64,000 nucleotides of DNA from JAEUJM01 sp041908445 (GTDB lineage Bacteria; Actinomycetota; Acidimicrobiia; Acidimicrobiales; DATDAH01): positions 1 through 64,000 of the forward strand of contig JAYRFK010000010.1 in assembly GCA_041908445.1 (NCBI GenBank), written 5' to 3'. Position 1 is the first letter of the stretch, and the number at the start of each line of letters is the position of its first letter. Made by a program: the position numbers and the translations under genes. Under the pieces are notes generated by a model. It was not told the origin of the DNA and searched no databases. It saw only the letters and a program-made list of their open reading frames with translations. Positions 33,188 to 41,245 of the stretch are shown here, in pieces.

Positions 33188-35142
33188 CGGTCCGTGCCGC
33201 CGGCGGGCTCACCGCGTCGGCGGACGACCCGTTCGAGCGCGCCGTGCTCGTCGCGCCGGGCCGCGACCTGGCGGGACGGAAGGCGCCGCTCGTGCTCGAC
33301 CTCGGGTGCGGGACGGGAGCGAAGACGGCTGCCCTCGCGGCAGGCGGTGCCCGGGTGGTGGCGTTGGACGTCGACGAGGCCCGGCTGCGGCAGGCGCGGG
33401 CCCGAGGGGACGGGCTGCCCGTCGTCTGCGCGGATGCCGCCGCGCTGCCGATCCGCGGCGGAGTGGTCGACGTGACCCTCTCGGTCAGCACCCTCCAGTA
33501 CGCCGCCGCCCCCGGCGTGGTCGACGAGTGCCGCCGGGTCCTGCGCCCGTCGGGTCGGGCCTGGTTCGTCGAGAACCTGGCGGCCAACCCGTTCGTCCGG
33601 GCGTGGCGCCGGGCTCGGGCCTGGCGGGGCGGTGCGCTGCCCCGGGGCGCCGACGCCGACCTCGAGCCCCGACGGCACCTGTCGTGGGGCGACCTGGGTG
33701 TGCTCTTCGTCGGCTGGTCCGAGGTCCAGGTGCGGGCACACCACCTGCTGGCCGCGGCGATCGCGCCGTTCTGGGTGCCGGTGCGCCGGGTGCCGCGTCG
33801 TCTCGACGGGGTCGTCGCCGGCATCGGGCGGGTCGACCGGGCGCTGTTCGACCGCGTCCCGGGCCTCCGTCCCCGAGCCTGGCACGTGGTCGTGCGAGCC
33901 GACCCGGTGGCCCCACCCGACGGGACGGGTGGCGAGCGCTCGACGCGCCACGTGCTCGTGCTCAACCACGCCGCGGTCCCGGCGGACGAGCCCGGGGGGA
34001 CCCGCCACGTGGAGCTGTTCGCCCGCCTCGGCCCGGGTTGGGACCACCGGATCGTGGCGTCCGACCGGAACCTGCTCTCCCGGCGACGCCGGCGGGTGCG
34101 GACGCCGACGTTCCGCACCGTCGCGACGGCGCCCTACCGAGAGAGCGCGAGCCTCGGCCGGCTGCTCAACTGGGCCAGCTACGCGGCGGGTGCCACCGTG
34201 GTCGGAGTGGTCGGTCCGCGGCCCGAGGTGGTCTACGCATCCAGCCCGCAGCCGCTGGCCCTGGTCGCGGGGCTGGTGGTCGCCCGCCTGCGTCGATCGC
34301 CCCTGGTCGTGGAGGTGCGCGACCTCTGGCCCGACTACATGGTCGAGCTCGGCGCGGTCCGGCGTGGTGGCCGCCTGCACACCGTCCTGTCCTGGCTCGA
34401 GGCCGCCCTCTACCGGCGGGCGGTGGTGGTCGTCGCCCTCACCGAGGGGGTCGCCGCCCGGGTCCGGGAGCGAGGGGCCACCGCCGTCGTCGTGCTGCCC
34501 AACGGGGCCGACCTCGACGCCTTCGACCGGCTCGACGACCGCGCCGCCGCCCGGGCGCGTTGGCGATCCCGCCTGGGCCTCGATCCGGGCGCCGTCGTGG
34601 CGGTCTACCTCGGCAACCACTCGCCCGCGTACGGGCTGGACCGCCTCCTCGACGCCGCGGAGGCGATGGAGGGGGAGGCCCCGGCGGTCACCTTCCTGCT
34701 CGTCGGGGACGGCACGGCCAAGGCCGGCCTCGAGCAGGCCGCGCGCGCTCGGGGCCTGGCCCACGTGCGCTTCGCCGACCCCGTCCCGAAGGACGAGGTG
34801 CCGGCGCTCCTCGCGGCCGCCGACATCGGGCTCCACGTCCTCGCCGACGTCCCCCTGTTCCGGGACGGGGTCAGCCCCAACAAGCTCTACGACTACTTCG
34901 CGGCCGGGCTCCCGGTGGTCACGAACAACCCGGGAGCGGTGGGGGACCTCGTGGCCGGGTTGGGCGCCGGCGAGGCGGTGGCGCCCGACGGCCTCACCGC
35001 CGGCGTGCGCCGACTGGTGGCCGCCGGTCCCGACGGCCGCGGGCGGGCGGGGGCCGCGGGTCGCGGCTTCCTCGAGGCCGGCCATTCCCGGGCGGCGGTG
35101 GCGGCGCGCCTGCGCGCCCTGCTCGACGACCTGGCGCCGTGA
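33184..35142 (+). CDS. fused SAM methyltransferase - GT4 glycosyltransferase
   Basis: 652-residue two-domain protein in one uninterrupted frame. The N-terminal part (about 30-240) is a class I methyltransferase: motif I LDLGCGTGAKT near 38, the acidic LDVDEA, and a late DVTLSVSTLQY segment. The C-terminal part (about 255-652) is a GT-B glycosyltransferase of family 4 (WbuB-like): N-lobe LNHAAVPADEPGGTRHVELF, a DLWPDY motif, PNGADLDAF, and the donor-site segment SPNKLYDYFAAGLPVV. The GTG at 33184 overlaps the deacetylase stop. Such a fusion suggests sequential transfer and methylation of one sugar. Confidence 0.85.
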   Translation: MTVRAAGGLTASADDPFERAVLVAPGRDLAGRKAPLVLDLGCGTGAKTAALAAGGARVVALDVDEARLRQARARGDGLPVVCADAAALPIRGGVVDVTLSVSTLQYAAAPGVVDECRRVLRPSGRAWFVENLAANPFVRAWRRARAWRGGALPRGADADLEPRRHLSWGDLGVLFVGWSEVQVRAHHLLAAAIAPFWVPVRRVPRRLDGVVAGIGRVDRALFDRVPGLRPRAWHVVVRADPVAPPDGTGGERSTRHVLVLNHAAVPADEPGGTRHVELFARLGPGWDHRIVASDRNLLSRRRRRVRTPTFRTVATAPYRESASLGRLLNWASYAAGATVVGVVGPRPEVVYASSPQPLALVAGLVVARLRRSPLVVEVRDLWPDYMVELGAVRRGGRLHTVLSWLEAALYRRAVVVVALTEGVAARVRERGATAVVVLPNGADLDAFDRLDDRAAARARWRSRLGLDPGAVVAVYLGNHSPAYGLDRLLDAAEAMEGEAPAVTFLLVGDGTAKAGLEQAARARGLAHVRFADPVPKDEVPALLAAADIGLHVLADVPLFRDGVSPNKLYDYFAAGLPVVTNNPGAVGDLVAGLGAGEAVAPDGLTAGVRRLVAAGPDGRGRAGAAGRGFLEAGHSRAAVAARLRALLDDLAP

Positions 35143-35155
35143 GCGCCCCGGGCGA

Positions 35156-35172
35156 TCACCCCCTTGGGGTGA
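35156..35172 (+). terminator. hairpin after the glycosyltransferase gene
   Basis: Seven-base arms TCACCCC and GGGGTGA with a three-base loop, 13 bases after the stop at 35142. No T-tract follows. Confidence 0.45.
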
Positions 35173-35195
35173 GGGGTGCATTCACCCGGTTGCAC

Positions 35196-35201
35196 TAGGT
35201 T
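35196..35201 (+). promoter_or_regulatory. -10 box upstream of the SHOCT gene
   Basis: TAGGTT, giving a leader of about 65 bases before the ATG at 35273. No convincing -35 box at 17-base spacing. Confidence 0.35.
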
Positions 35202-35272
35202 GGAACCGAGGTGTGCGCCGACGCCCACACCGTCGAAGTTCCCCATTTCAACGATCCGACACGAGGTACGAC

Positions 35273-35668
35273 ATGCTTCTCGCCGACGTGGGCCAGGGCG
35301 ACCTGATCATCACCATGTTCTGGCTGTTCATCCTGATGCTGTGGTTCTGGCTGCTCATCACGGTGTTCGCCGACCTGTTCGCCGACAAGGAGGAGTCCGG
35401 CGCCAAGAAGGTGCTGTGGGTCCTCTTCGTCATCTTCCTGCCGTACCTGGGCGTGTTCATGTACCTGATCGTGCGCGGTCACAGCATGGGCGAGCGGGCC
35501 ATGAAGCGTCAGGCCGAGGCCGAGGCGCAGTTCAAGAGCTACGTGCAGGAGACGGCGGGCAGTGGGACCGCCGCCGACCAGCTCGCGAAGCTCGCCGACC
35601 TGAAGGCCAGCGGGGCCATCTCGGACGCCGAGTTCGAGACCATGAAGGCCAAGGTCGTCAACGGCTGA
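35273..35668 (+). CDS. membrane protein with SHOCT domain
   Basis: 131-residue protein: two adjacent hydrophobic helices (about 12-36 and 48-64) of the PLDc_N type, a charged coiled region (MGERAMKRQAEAEAQF), then a C-terminal SHOCT motif (LAKLADLKASGAISDAEFE, about 104-122). SHOCT segments occur at the ends of many small bacterial envelope proteins and may aid oligomerisation. The ATG at 35273 follows a gap of 130 bases that holds a terminator-like hairpin and a promoter, so it is probably monocistronic. Function unknown. Confidence 0.75.
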   Translation: MLLADVGQGDLIITMFWLFILMLWFWLLITVFADLFADKEESGAKKVLWVLFVIFLPYLGVFMYLIVRGHSMGERAMKRQAEAEAQFKSYVQETAGSGTAADQLAKLADLKASGAISDAEFETMKAKVVNG

Positions 35669-35682
35669 TGGTCCGTGCGGAG

Positions 35683-35712
35683 GGGGCCGGTCCGGTGCGC
35701 CGGGTCGGCCCC
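35683..35712 (+). terminator. candidate terminator hairpin
   Basis: Arms GGGGCCG and CGGCCCC with a 16-base loop, followed by TTTC; 15 bases after the SHOCT gene stop and between convergent genes. Confidence 0.4.
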
Positions 35713-35765
35713 TTTCGCCGTTCTGGACGAGGTCCCGAGCGGGCGACGCCCGTACGGCCCCCGGG

Positions 35766-36074
35766 TCAGCGCCGGAGGCGGGCGGGGAGCGCACTGCGCA
35801 CCCCCTTGGCCACCACGGTGTACGCCGCTCCCGCCGCGATCCACGCGGCGTAGCGGGTCCACCGGGGCGTCACGGCCCGGGCGACCTTCCGGGGCGTGAT
35901 GGCGTTGATGCGGGGCATCAGCGAGGGCACGACGTCGACGTCGAGGAACTCGTTGACGGCACCGGCCACCAGCTCGTAGGCCACCACGGCGACCACCGCG
36001 TTGCCGACGGCCGAGCGGGTGTCGGGGTCGCTCGCACGCAGGTGCGGGTGGTGGTGTGGCGGGGCGGTGGCCAT
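35766..36074 (-). CDS. small membrane-associated protein, unknown
   Basis: 102-residue protein with a His/Pro-rich N-terminus (APPHHHPHLR), two hydrophobic segments (about 22-44 and 74-92) and a basic C-terminus rich in Arg/Lys. The ATG at 36074 is favoured: GGTGGTGA lies just upstream and a TACGGT box (36084-36089, minus) sits nine bases before it. A longer frame continuing to 37388 is antisense to the gene at 36145 and not credible. Divergent from that gene. No family recognised. Confidence 0.55.
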   Translation of the reverse strand: MATAPPHHHPHLRASDPDTRSAVGNAVVAVVAYELVAGAVNEFLDVDVVPSLMPRINAITPRKVARAVTPRWTRYAAWIAAGAAYTVVAKGVRSALPARLRR

Positions 36075-36083
36075 CGGGTCACC

Positions 36084-36089
36084 ACCGTA
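36084..36089 (-). promoter_or_regulatory. -10 box, near-leaderless promoter of the gene at 36074
   Basis: TACGGT on the minus strand, nine bases before the ATG at 36074. Confidence 0.4.
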
Positions 36090-36144
36090 GGCCATGGTCG
36101 GTGCGACCATGGAGAGACGATCGGGCAGCAAGGGACGGGTGGAC

Positions 36145-37707
36145 ATGACTGACGACGCGCGCGGCGACGACGTGACCGACGACGAGCCGGGAGCGGACGC
36201 CCCGGAGGCGGCCGACGCCGCCGAGGACCCGACCGACGCCGTCGACGTCCCCACCGCGGAGGACCCGCCGGACGGCGCCGACGCGCCGTCGGACGGTGCG
36301 CCGTCGGACGGTGCGCCGTCGGCGGGGGACCCCGAGGCCGAGCTCGAGCGGTTGCGCGCCCAGGTGGCGACGTTGGAGCAGAAGGTCGACCGCCGGGAGG
36401 CCCACCGCGCCACCGGCCGGCGGGTGCGCCGCGGCGCGCGCAACGTGCTCGTCGGCGTGCTCGTGGTGCTCACGGCGTTCTCCTTCACCGCTGCGGGCAT
36501 CGGGATCTGGGCCAGCCGGAACTTCTTGGACAACGACGTGTTCGCCAGTCGCATCGGCACGGTCATCGAGGAGCAGGCCGTGCAGCAGTCGCTGGCCCGG
36601 TTCACGACCCAGGAGGTCATGACCCTCGTCGACGTGCAGAACCTCATCGCCGAGGCGCTGCCCGACCGGGCCCAGATCCTCGCCCCGACCCTCGCCAGCG
36701 GCGTCGAGAGCTTCGTGCGGGGCAAGGTCGAGGAGGTCTTCGCGACGCCCGAGTTCCAACGGATCTTCGAATCCATCGTGAACACCGCCCACCAACAGGC
36801 GGTGGCCCTCCTCGAGGGCAAGAAGTCCGACGTGGTGGAAGCCAACGCCGACTCGGTGACCCTCAACTTCCTGCCGGTGATCGACCAGGTGCTGGCCCGC
36901 ATCGGCGAGACGTCACCGGAGATCCTCGGCCGCAACATCGACATCCCGACGGTGACGGTCGACGACCTGCCCGCCGACGCCCGCCAGCGGATCGGTGACG
37001 CCCTCGGCGTGACCCTGGACGACAACTTCGGCACCATCACGGTGTACGACCAGGGTGCGCTGAAGGCGGCCCAGGACGGGCTGGCGCTGTTCAACAAGGT
37101 CGTCTGGGTGCTGGTGGGCCTGGCGATCATCCTGATCCCGGTGACGCTGGCGGTCTCGGCGCACCGGCGGCGGACCCTGCTCCAGTTGGTCGTCGCCATC
37201 TCCGTCGGCATGGTGCTCGTGCGCCGGCTCTCGCTGCGGATCCAGGGCGACCTCCTGAACCTGGTGAAGGTGCCCGACAACGTCCCCGCGGTGCAGATCG
37301 TCACCGACCGGGTCATCGACCCGCTTCGCCTCGGTGCCGAGATCGTGCTCTGGGTGGCGGCCGCCATCATCGTGGTCGCGGTGCTCACCGGCCCCTACCC
37401 GTGGGTGGTCTCGCTGCGGGCCAAGGTCGCCGGCCTGGCCCGCTCGCTCGTGGCCAGCACCCGTGACGAGGAGACGGTGGTGTGGATCGGCCGCAACCGT
37501 GACGCCCTCCAGTGGGGCGGCGCCATCGTCGGCCTGCTCCTGCTCTGGTTCCTCGACGTGTCCTGGCTCGGCTTCTTCCTCCTCGTCGCCCTCGTGGCGG
37601 CCTACGAGGTGGCGGTCGTGCGCCTCGCCGACCGCGCGCCGGCCGACGAGGACGCCGGGCCCGGTCCCGACGCCGCCGCACCGGCGGCGCCCGCCGACGC
37701 CGGCTGA
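36145..37707 (+). CDS. membrane protein with acidic repeat N-terminus and coiled coil
   Basis: 520-residue protein. Residues 1-70 are strongly acidic and include GAPSD repeats; 72-100 form a short coiled coil (EAELERLRAQVATLEQKVDRR); a helix follows at about 110-130. An extracytoplasmic domain of about 200 residues lies between this and a C-terminal block of four to five helices (about 330-500). A similar layout occurs in integral membrane proteins of streptomycetes, but I know no function. ATG at 36145 is chosen because GGGTGGA precedes it and earlier ATGs lack an SD. The next gene starts three bases after its stop. Confidence 0.75.
   Translation: MTDDARGDDVTDDEPGADAPEAADAAEDPTDAVDVPTAEDPPDGADAPSDGAPSDGAPSAGDPEAELERLRAQVATLEQKVDRREAHRATGRRVRRGARNVLVGVLVVLTAFSFTAAGIGIWASRNFLDNDVFASRIGTVIEEQAVQQSLARFTTQEVMTLVDVQNLIAEALPDRAQILAPTLASGVESFVRGKVEEVFATPEFQRIFESIVNTAHQQAVALLEGKKSDVVEANADSVTLNFLPVIDQVLARIGETSPEILGRNIDIPTVTVDDLPADARQRIGDALGVTLDDNFGTITVYDQGALKAAQDGLALFNKVVWVLVGLAIILIPVTLAVSAHRRRTLLQLVVAISVGMVLVRRLSLRIQGDLLNLVKVPDNVPAVQIVTDRVIDPLRLGAEIVLWVAAAIIVVAVLTGPYPWVVSLRAKVAGLARSLVASTRDEETVVWIGRNRDALQWGGAIVGLLLLWFLDVSWLGFFLLVALVAAYEVAVVRLADRAPADEDAGPGPDAAAPAAPADAG
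36283..36320 (+). repeat. 15-bp tandem repeat inside the gene at 36145
   Basis: Two exact copies of GCGCCGTCGGACGGT (36283-36297 and 36298-36312) and the start of a degenerate third encode GAPSD units in the acidic tail. Copy number could vary by slippage without shifting the frame. Confidence 0.75.
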
Positions 37708-37709
37708 CC

Positions 37710-38588
37710 ATGGCGGGCGGCGCCGTGTCCTCGCGGGCGCCGTGGCGCCCCGTGGCGGAGGACGAGTCGGTCGAGCGGGTCCGCTTCGGGCCCTTCCTCG
37801 TCCGCGAGGTCGTGCAGCGCCCCGACGGGTCGTTGCTCGTCTACCGCTCGCGCCGCCAGCGCAAGGGCCTGCCGCCCCAGGTCGAGGGGCAGGCCCCGGC
37901 CCACCGCCGGGTCGTCTGGGCGCCGAGCTCGCTCGGCTGGTGGGTCTCGGTGCTGTTCATGATCGGGTCGTTCTGCTTCGCCCTCGGCGCGGTGCCCGGG
38001 CTGTCCTCGGTGCTGTCGGCCTCCGTGATCGGGCTGATCTTCTTCGTCGGCTCGATCTTCTTCACCTCGGCGGGCTATGCGCAGTTCGTCCAGTCCATCA
38101 ACGCCGGCCGCGACCCCGGGGCGAAGCTGCGCCTGCTCGCGTTCCAGCCCCGGCGCATCGACTGGTGGGCCTGCGCCGTCCAGTCGGTCGGCACCCTCTG
38201 GTTCAACGTCAACACCTTCAACGCCATGCGCAGCGGCTTCAGCACCCAGGAGGAGCTGCTCCGGGTGTGGACACCGGACTTCGTCGGCTCGATCTGCTTC
38301 CTCGTGGCCAGCGAGCTCGCCATCATCGAGGTGTGCCACCACTGGTTCTCGTGGCGGGAGCGGGGCACCGAGTGGTGGATCGTCGTGCTCAACATGGTCG
38401 GCTCGATCTTCTTCATGATCTCCGCGATCGCGGCCTGGATCGTTCCCGACACCGGTGACCTGCTCGATGCCAGCCTCGCCAACTCCGGCACGTTCCTCGG
38501 CGCCGTGTGCTTCCTCCTCGGGGCGCGGCTGCTGCTCGACGAACTGGCGGCCTCGGAGCCGCCACCGGCGGCGGCGGCTCAGACGTAG
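37710..38588 (+). CDS. multi-pass membrane protein, YrhK-like repeats
   Basis: 292-residue protein with a soluble N-terminus of about 75 residues and at least six helices arranged as repeats containing G-S-[IF]-x-F (IGSFCFALG, VGSIFFTSAG, VGSICFLVAS, VGSIFFMIS). This pattern resembles the YrhK-like domain, though I am not certain. Starts three bases after the upstream gene stop, so it is in the same transcript. Its last ten bases overlap, tail to tail, the stop of the reverse kinase-flippase gene. Function unknown. Confidence 0.7.
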   Translation: MAGGAVSSRAPWRPVAEDESVERVRFGPFLVREVVQRPDGSLLVYRSRRQRKGLPPQVEGQAPAHRRVVWAPSSLGWWVSVLFMIGSFCFALGAVPGLSSVLSASVIGLIFFVGSIFFTSAGYAQFVQSINAGRDPGAKLRLLAFQPRRIDWWACAVQSVGTLWFNVNTFNAMRSGFSTQEELLRVWTPDFVGSICFLVASELAIIEVCHHWFSWRERGTEWWIVVLNMVGSIFFMISAIAAWIVPDTGDLLDASLANSGTFLGAVCFLLGARLLLDELAASEPPPAAAAQT

Positions 38589-41014
38589 TCGCGCTTGCGG
38601 AGGCCCTGGAGCGCGGCCCACCCCCAGATCGGGGGCAGGTAGGCGGTGAACATGCGAGCGGTGAAGGTGGCGGCCACCGCCTCGGCCTGGGGGATGCCCG
38701 CCGCGGTGAACCCGGCGATGAGGCCGGTCTCGACGACGCCCATGCCGCCCGGCACCGGCATGGCCCCGCCGATGAACGAGGCGAAGCTGTTGATCACGAT
38801 GAGCTGCATCAGCGGTAGCGACTCGCCGTAGGCGTGCAGCGCAGCACCGAGCACCATCGCGAAGACCACCTGGGAGACCACCTGGCCCCCGAAGAGCTCG
38901 ACCGCCTTCAGTGGGGTGGCGAGGATGCCGCGGATGTTGGCCACCGCGGCCTTGACCTGCACCTCCACCACGTTGCGGACCCGCTTCCGCAGCTTCGGCA
39001 CCGCCACCACGGCGATCAGGGTGACCACGGCCAGGGCGATCAGTGCGTAGAGCCAGTTGGGGATGCCGCCACTCGACGAGCCGGAGGAGCTCGTCGTGGC
39101 GGTGGCGGCGCCGAACGCGACCCCTGTGAGGACGAGGACGATCTGCACGATGAACCCGGCCGCGGAGTTGAGCAGGCCGGAGCTGACCGCCACCGCGGGC
39201 TGGAGGCCCTGGCGCTGGAAGAAGCGGATGACGAGGGTGGCGTTGCCCGCGGTACCGCCGACCAGGCCGGTGAAGGAGTTGGCGAACTGCACGCCGACGA
39301 CCGGACCCAGGGGGAGGGGGGACGACACGCTGCCGAGCATCGCCACGGCCTGGGCGAACTGCGGGAGCTGGCTGAGGAGGAAGGTGACGAGCACCCACTC
39401 CCAGATGGCGCCGGCGAAGATGTCGCCCATCTCGGCCACGCCCACGAGCTGGCCGATGAGCAGGTAGAGGCCGAAGCAGAAGGCGCCGGCCATGACGATC
39501 TTGCCCACGGAGAACCGGCGCAGGTCGGCGGGCGTGGGGATGGCCGTCCCGGTGCGCTCGGCGACCGCCTCGGCGAGGGCCTTGAGCGAGGCCTTGGGCT
39601 CGGTCAGGGCCCGCCGCGAGGTCGGGGTGAGTGCGGACGGCTGCAGCAGCGGAAGGCGTTCGGCGAGGGCGTCCGCGCCGACCGCCCGCTCGGCGGCGGC
39701 CAACGCCCGCTCGGCGCCCGTGAGCTCGGCGGTGGAGGCGAGCAGCGTCACGTCGTCGAGGGCACGGCGGTCGGCGCCGGCGGAGGTCGCCGCCGCGCTG
39801 AGGTCGAGGAGGCCGACCCGGCCGTCGGGCCCGAGCACCAGGTTGCGGGCGGCCGGATCGCCGTGGGCGATGCGGGCCTCGTGCAGCAGCGCCAGGTTGG
39901 TCCAGGCGTCGTCGAGCACGGCATCGGTGACGAGGTCGGGGTCGAGCTCGGTGAGGCGGTGCCCCGCCGGGTTGCGGGCGACGAGCAGGGCGTCGTCGCG
40001 GGCACCGGAGACGCCGGCGGCCACCACGTCGGGGACGCGGGCGCCGGTGCGGGCGGCGAGCAGCAGGACGTACGCCTCGTGCTCGACCTGGCCCATGCGG
40101 GTCAGCGAGAGGGTCGGCCCGGAGTCCTTGTACCAGACGAACCGCCAGAGCTTGTGGAACAGGCGGGCGTCGGTGCTGTCCCGGCCGAGCACCGTGATGC
40201 TCAGCTCCCCGTCGGCGCCAGCGTGGTAGCGGCTGCGCCCCCAGGTCTGGAGGGGGGCGAGGGCGAGGCCCGCGGTGGGTACCCCCAGGTCGGAGAGCGA
40301 CCCCTCGACCTGGTGGAGCGACGGCGTGGCCGCAGGGGAGCCGAAGGCGAGGTGGGCGAAGGCCGCGAGCCCCCACCCGAGGAGCAGGCTGGCGATCACC
40401 GCCAGGGGCAGGCCCGCGCCGAGGCCGAGCGCGCCGAGGGCGGTCAGCCAGTAGGCCGCCTCGAGGAGGCGGCGGGCCGGCCGCGTCAGGTAGGGGCGGG
40501 CGGCGAGGATCACCGCCACCACCGTGGCCAGGGGGACGACGGGGAAGTCGGGTTGGGTCACGTGGAGGTGCAGGCCGGTGTTCGTGAGGGCGTCGGGCAG
40601 GTCGACCAGCTCCCGCAGCGCGAGGGCCAGGGCCCAGGCGATCGAGCCGGCGGTCAGCAACGTCAGCAGGAGGCGCCCGCGCCGGGCCACGAGCGCGGTC
40701 ACCACCAGCACGGCGGCCAGCACGACCCCCGCGACGTAGAACGCCCGGAAGACGGGGTCGAGGGCGGACGGGATCGCGCCGAGGAGGTCGACCACCGACC
40801 CCTCGACCGTCGTGCCGGCGAGGGCGCCGGCGGCCGCGACCCCGACGAAGCCGGCGGCAGTGACCACCTTGGCGATGTCGCTCGGGCGGCGCCGCACCCG
40901 CCCCTCGGTGACGATGCCGAAGACCGACGACGTCCACCGGCGCTCGATGACGGAGGTGACGACCGGGAGGAACCCCGTGGGCGCGCCCTGCTCCGCTCCC
41001 CCCCTGACCGCCAT
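38579..41014 (-). CDS. transmembrane-pseudokinase-flippase fusion protein
   Basis: 811-residue membrane protein, paralogue of 29784-32198. It has an N-terminal helix bundle (about 45-230), a kinase-like domain (about 245-485) and a C-terminal UPF0104/MprF-type flippase domain (about 510-811, with GAMPVPGGMGVVETGLIAGF). Shared landmarks include KDSGPTLSLTR and QVEHEAYVLLLAARTG. The catalytic loop reads HGDPAARN at 384-391 and the DFG position reads DLS (404-406), so the metal-binding loop is lost; likely a pseudokinase that regulates the flippase or binds a lipid head group. ATG at 41014, with a TAGGAT box nine bases upstream. Confidence 0.8.
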   Translation of the reverse strand: MAVRGGAEQGAPTGFLPVVTSVIERRWTSSVFGIVTEGRVRRRPSDIAKVVTAAGFVGVAAAGALAGTTVEGSVVDLLGAIPSALDPVFRAFYVAGVVLAAVLVVTALVARRGRLLLTLLTAGSIAWALALALRELVDLPDALTNTGLHLHVTQPDFPVVPLATVVAVILAARPYLTRPARRLLEAAYWLTALGALGLGAGLPLAVIASLLLGWGLAAFAHLAFGSPAATPSLHQVEGSLSDLGVPTAGLALAPLQTWGRSRYHAGADGELSITVLGRDSTDARLFHKLWRFVWYKDSGPTLSLTRMGQVEHEAYVLLLAARTGARVPDVVAAGVSGARDDALLVARNPAGHRLTELDPDLVTDAVLDDAWTNLALLHEARIAHGDPAARNLVLGPDGRVGLLDLSAAATSAGADRRALDDVTLLASTAELTGAERALAAAERAVGADALAERLPLLQPSALTPTSRRALTEPKASLKALAEAVAERTGTAIPTPADLRRFSVGKIVMAGAFCFGLYLLIGQLVGVAEMGDIFAGAIWEWVLVTFLLSQLPQFAQAVAMLGSVSSPLPLGPVVGVQFANSFTGLVGGTAGNATLVIRFFQRQGLQPAVAVSSGLLNSAAGFIVQIVLVLTGVAFGAATATTSSSGSSSGGIPNWLYALIALAVVTLIAVVAVPKLRKRVRNVVEVQVKAAVANIRGILATPLKAVELFGGQVVSQVVFAMVLGAALHAYGESLPLMQLIVINSFASFIGGAMPVPGGMGVVETGLIAGFTAAGIPQAEAVAATFTARMFTAYLPPIWGWAALQGLRKRDYV

Positions 41015-41023
41015 CGACCCGGG

Positions 41024-41029
41024 ATCCTA
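41024..41029 (-). promoter_or_regulatory. -10 box, near-leaderless promoter of the gene at 41014
   Basis: TAGGAT on the minus strand, nine bases before the ATG at 41014. Confidence 0.4.
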
Positions 41030-41159
41030 CGGGAGGCGCCGGGCCGCGTGTGACCTCCCGGTTCGCCGGCGTCGGTCGGTGCCGGGACGGCGTGATCGGC
41101 CGTCCCGGCTGACTCAACGGACAGTCACTCCTGGCGCGCCGAGCCACCACTTTCAGCGT

Positions 41160-41188
41160 TTGCAGAGCCACGTCGAGTGATCTAGAGT
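41160..41188 (+). promoter_or_regulatory. promoter of the subtilase gene
   Basis: TTGCAG (41160-41165) and TAGAGT (41183-41188) are separated by 17 bases, the best -35/-10 pair seen in the window. The rest of the 230-base gap between 41015 and 41245 shows only the reverse promoter at 41024 and no gene. Confidence 0.55.
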
Positions 41189-41245
41189 CATCCCCGCACT
41201 GGGAACCTGGGGGGCGATGTGGGGCGATCCTCGGGGCGGGAACGA

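Noticed and set aside
36283..36320. Possible CRISPR or regulatory repeat
   Set aside because: Units are contiguous, in frame and inside a coding region, with no spacers.
36075..37388. Upstream extension of the small reverse gene at 35766
   Set aside because: Antisense to the well-supported gene at 36145, Ser/Thr/Arg-rich, no motif; the real start has an SD and a -10 box at 36074-36089.
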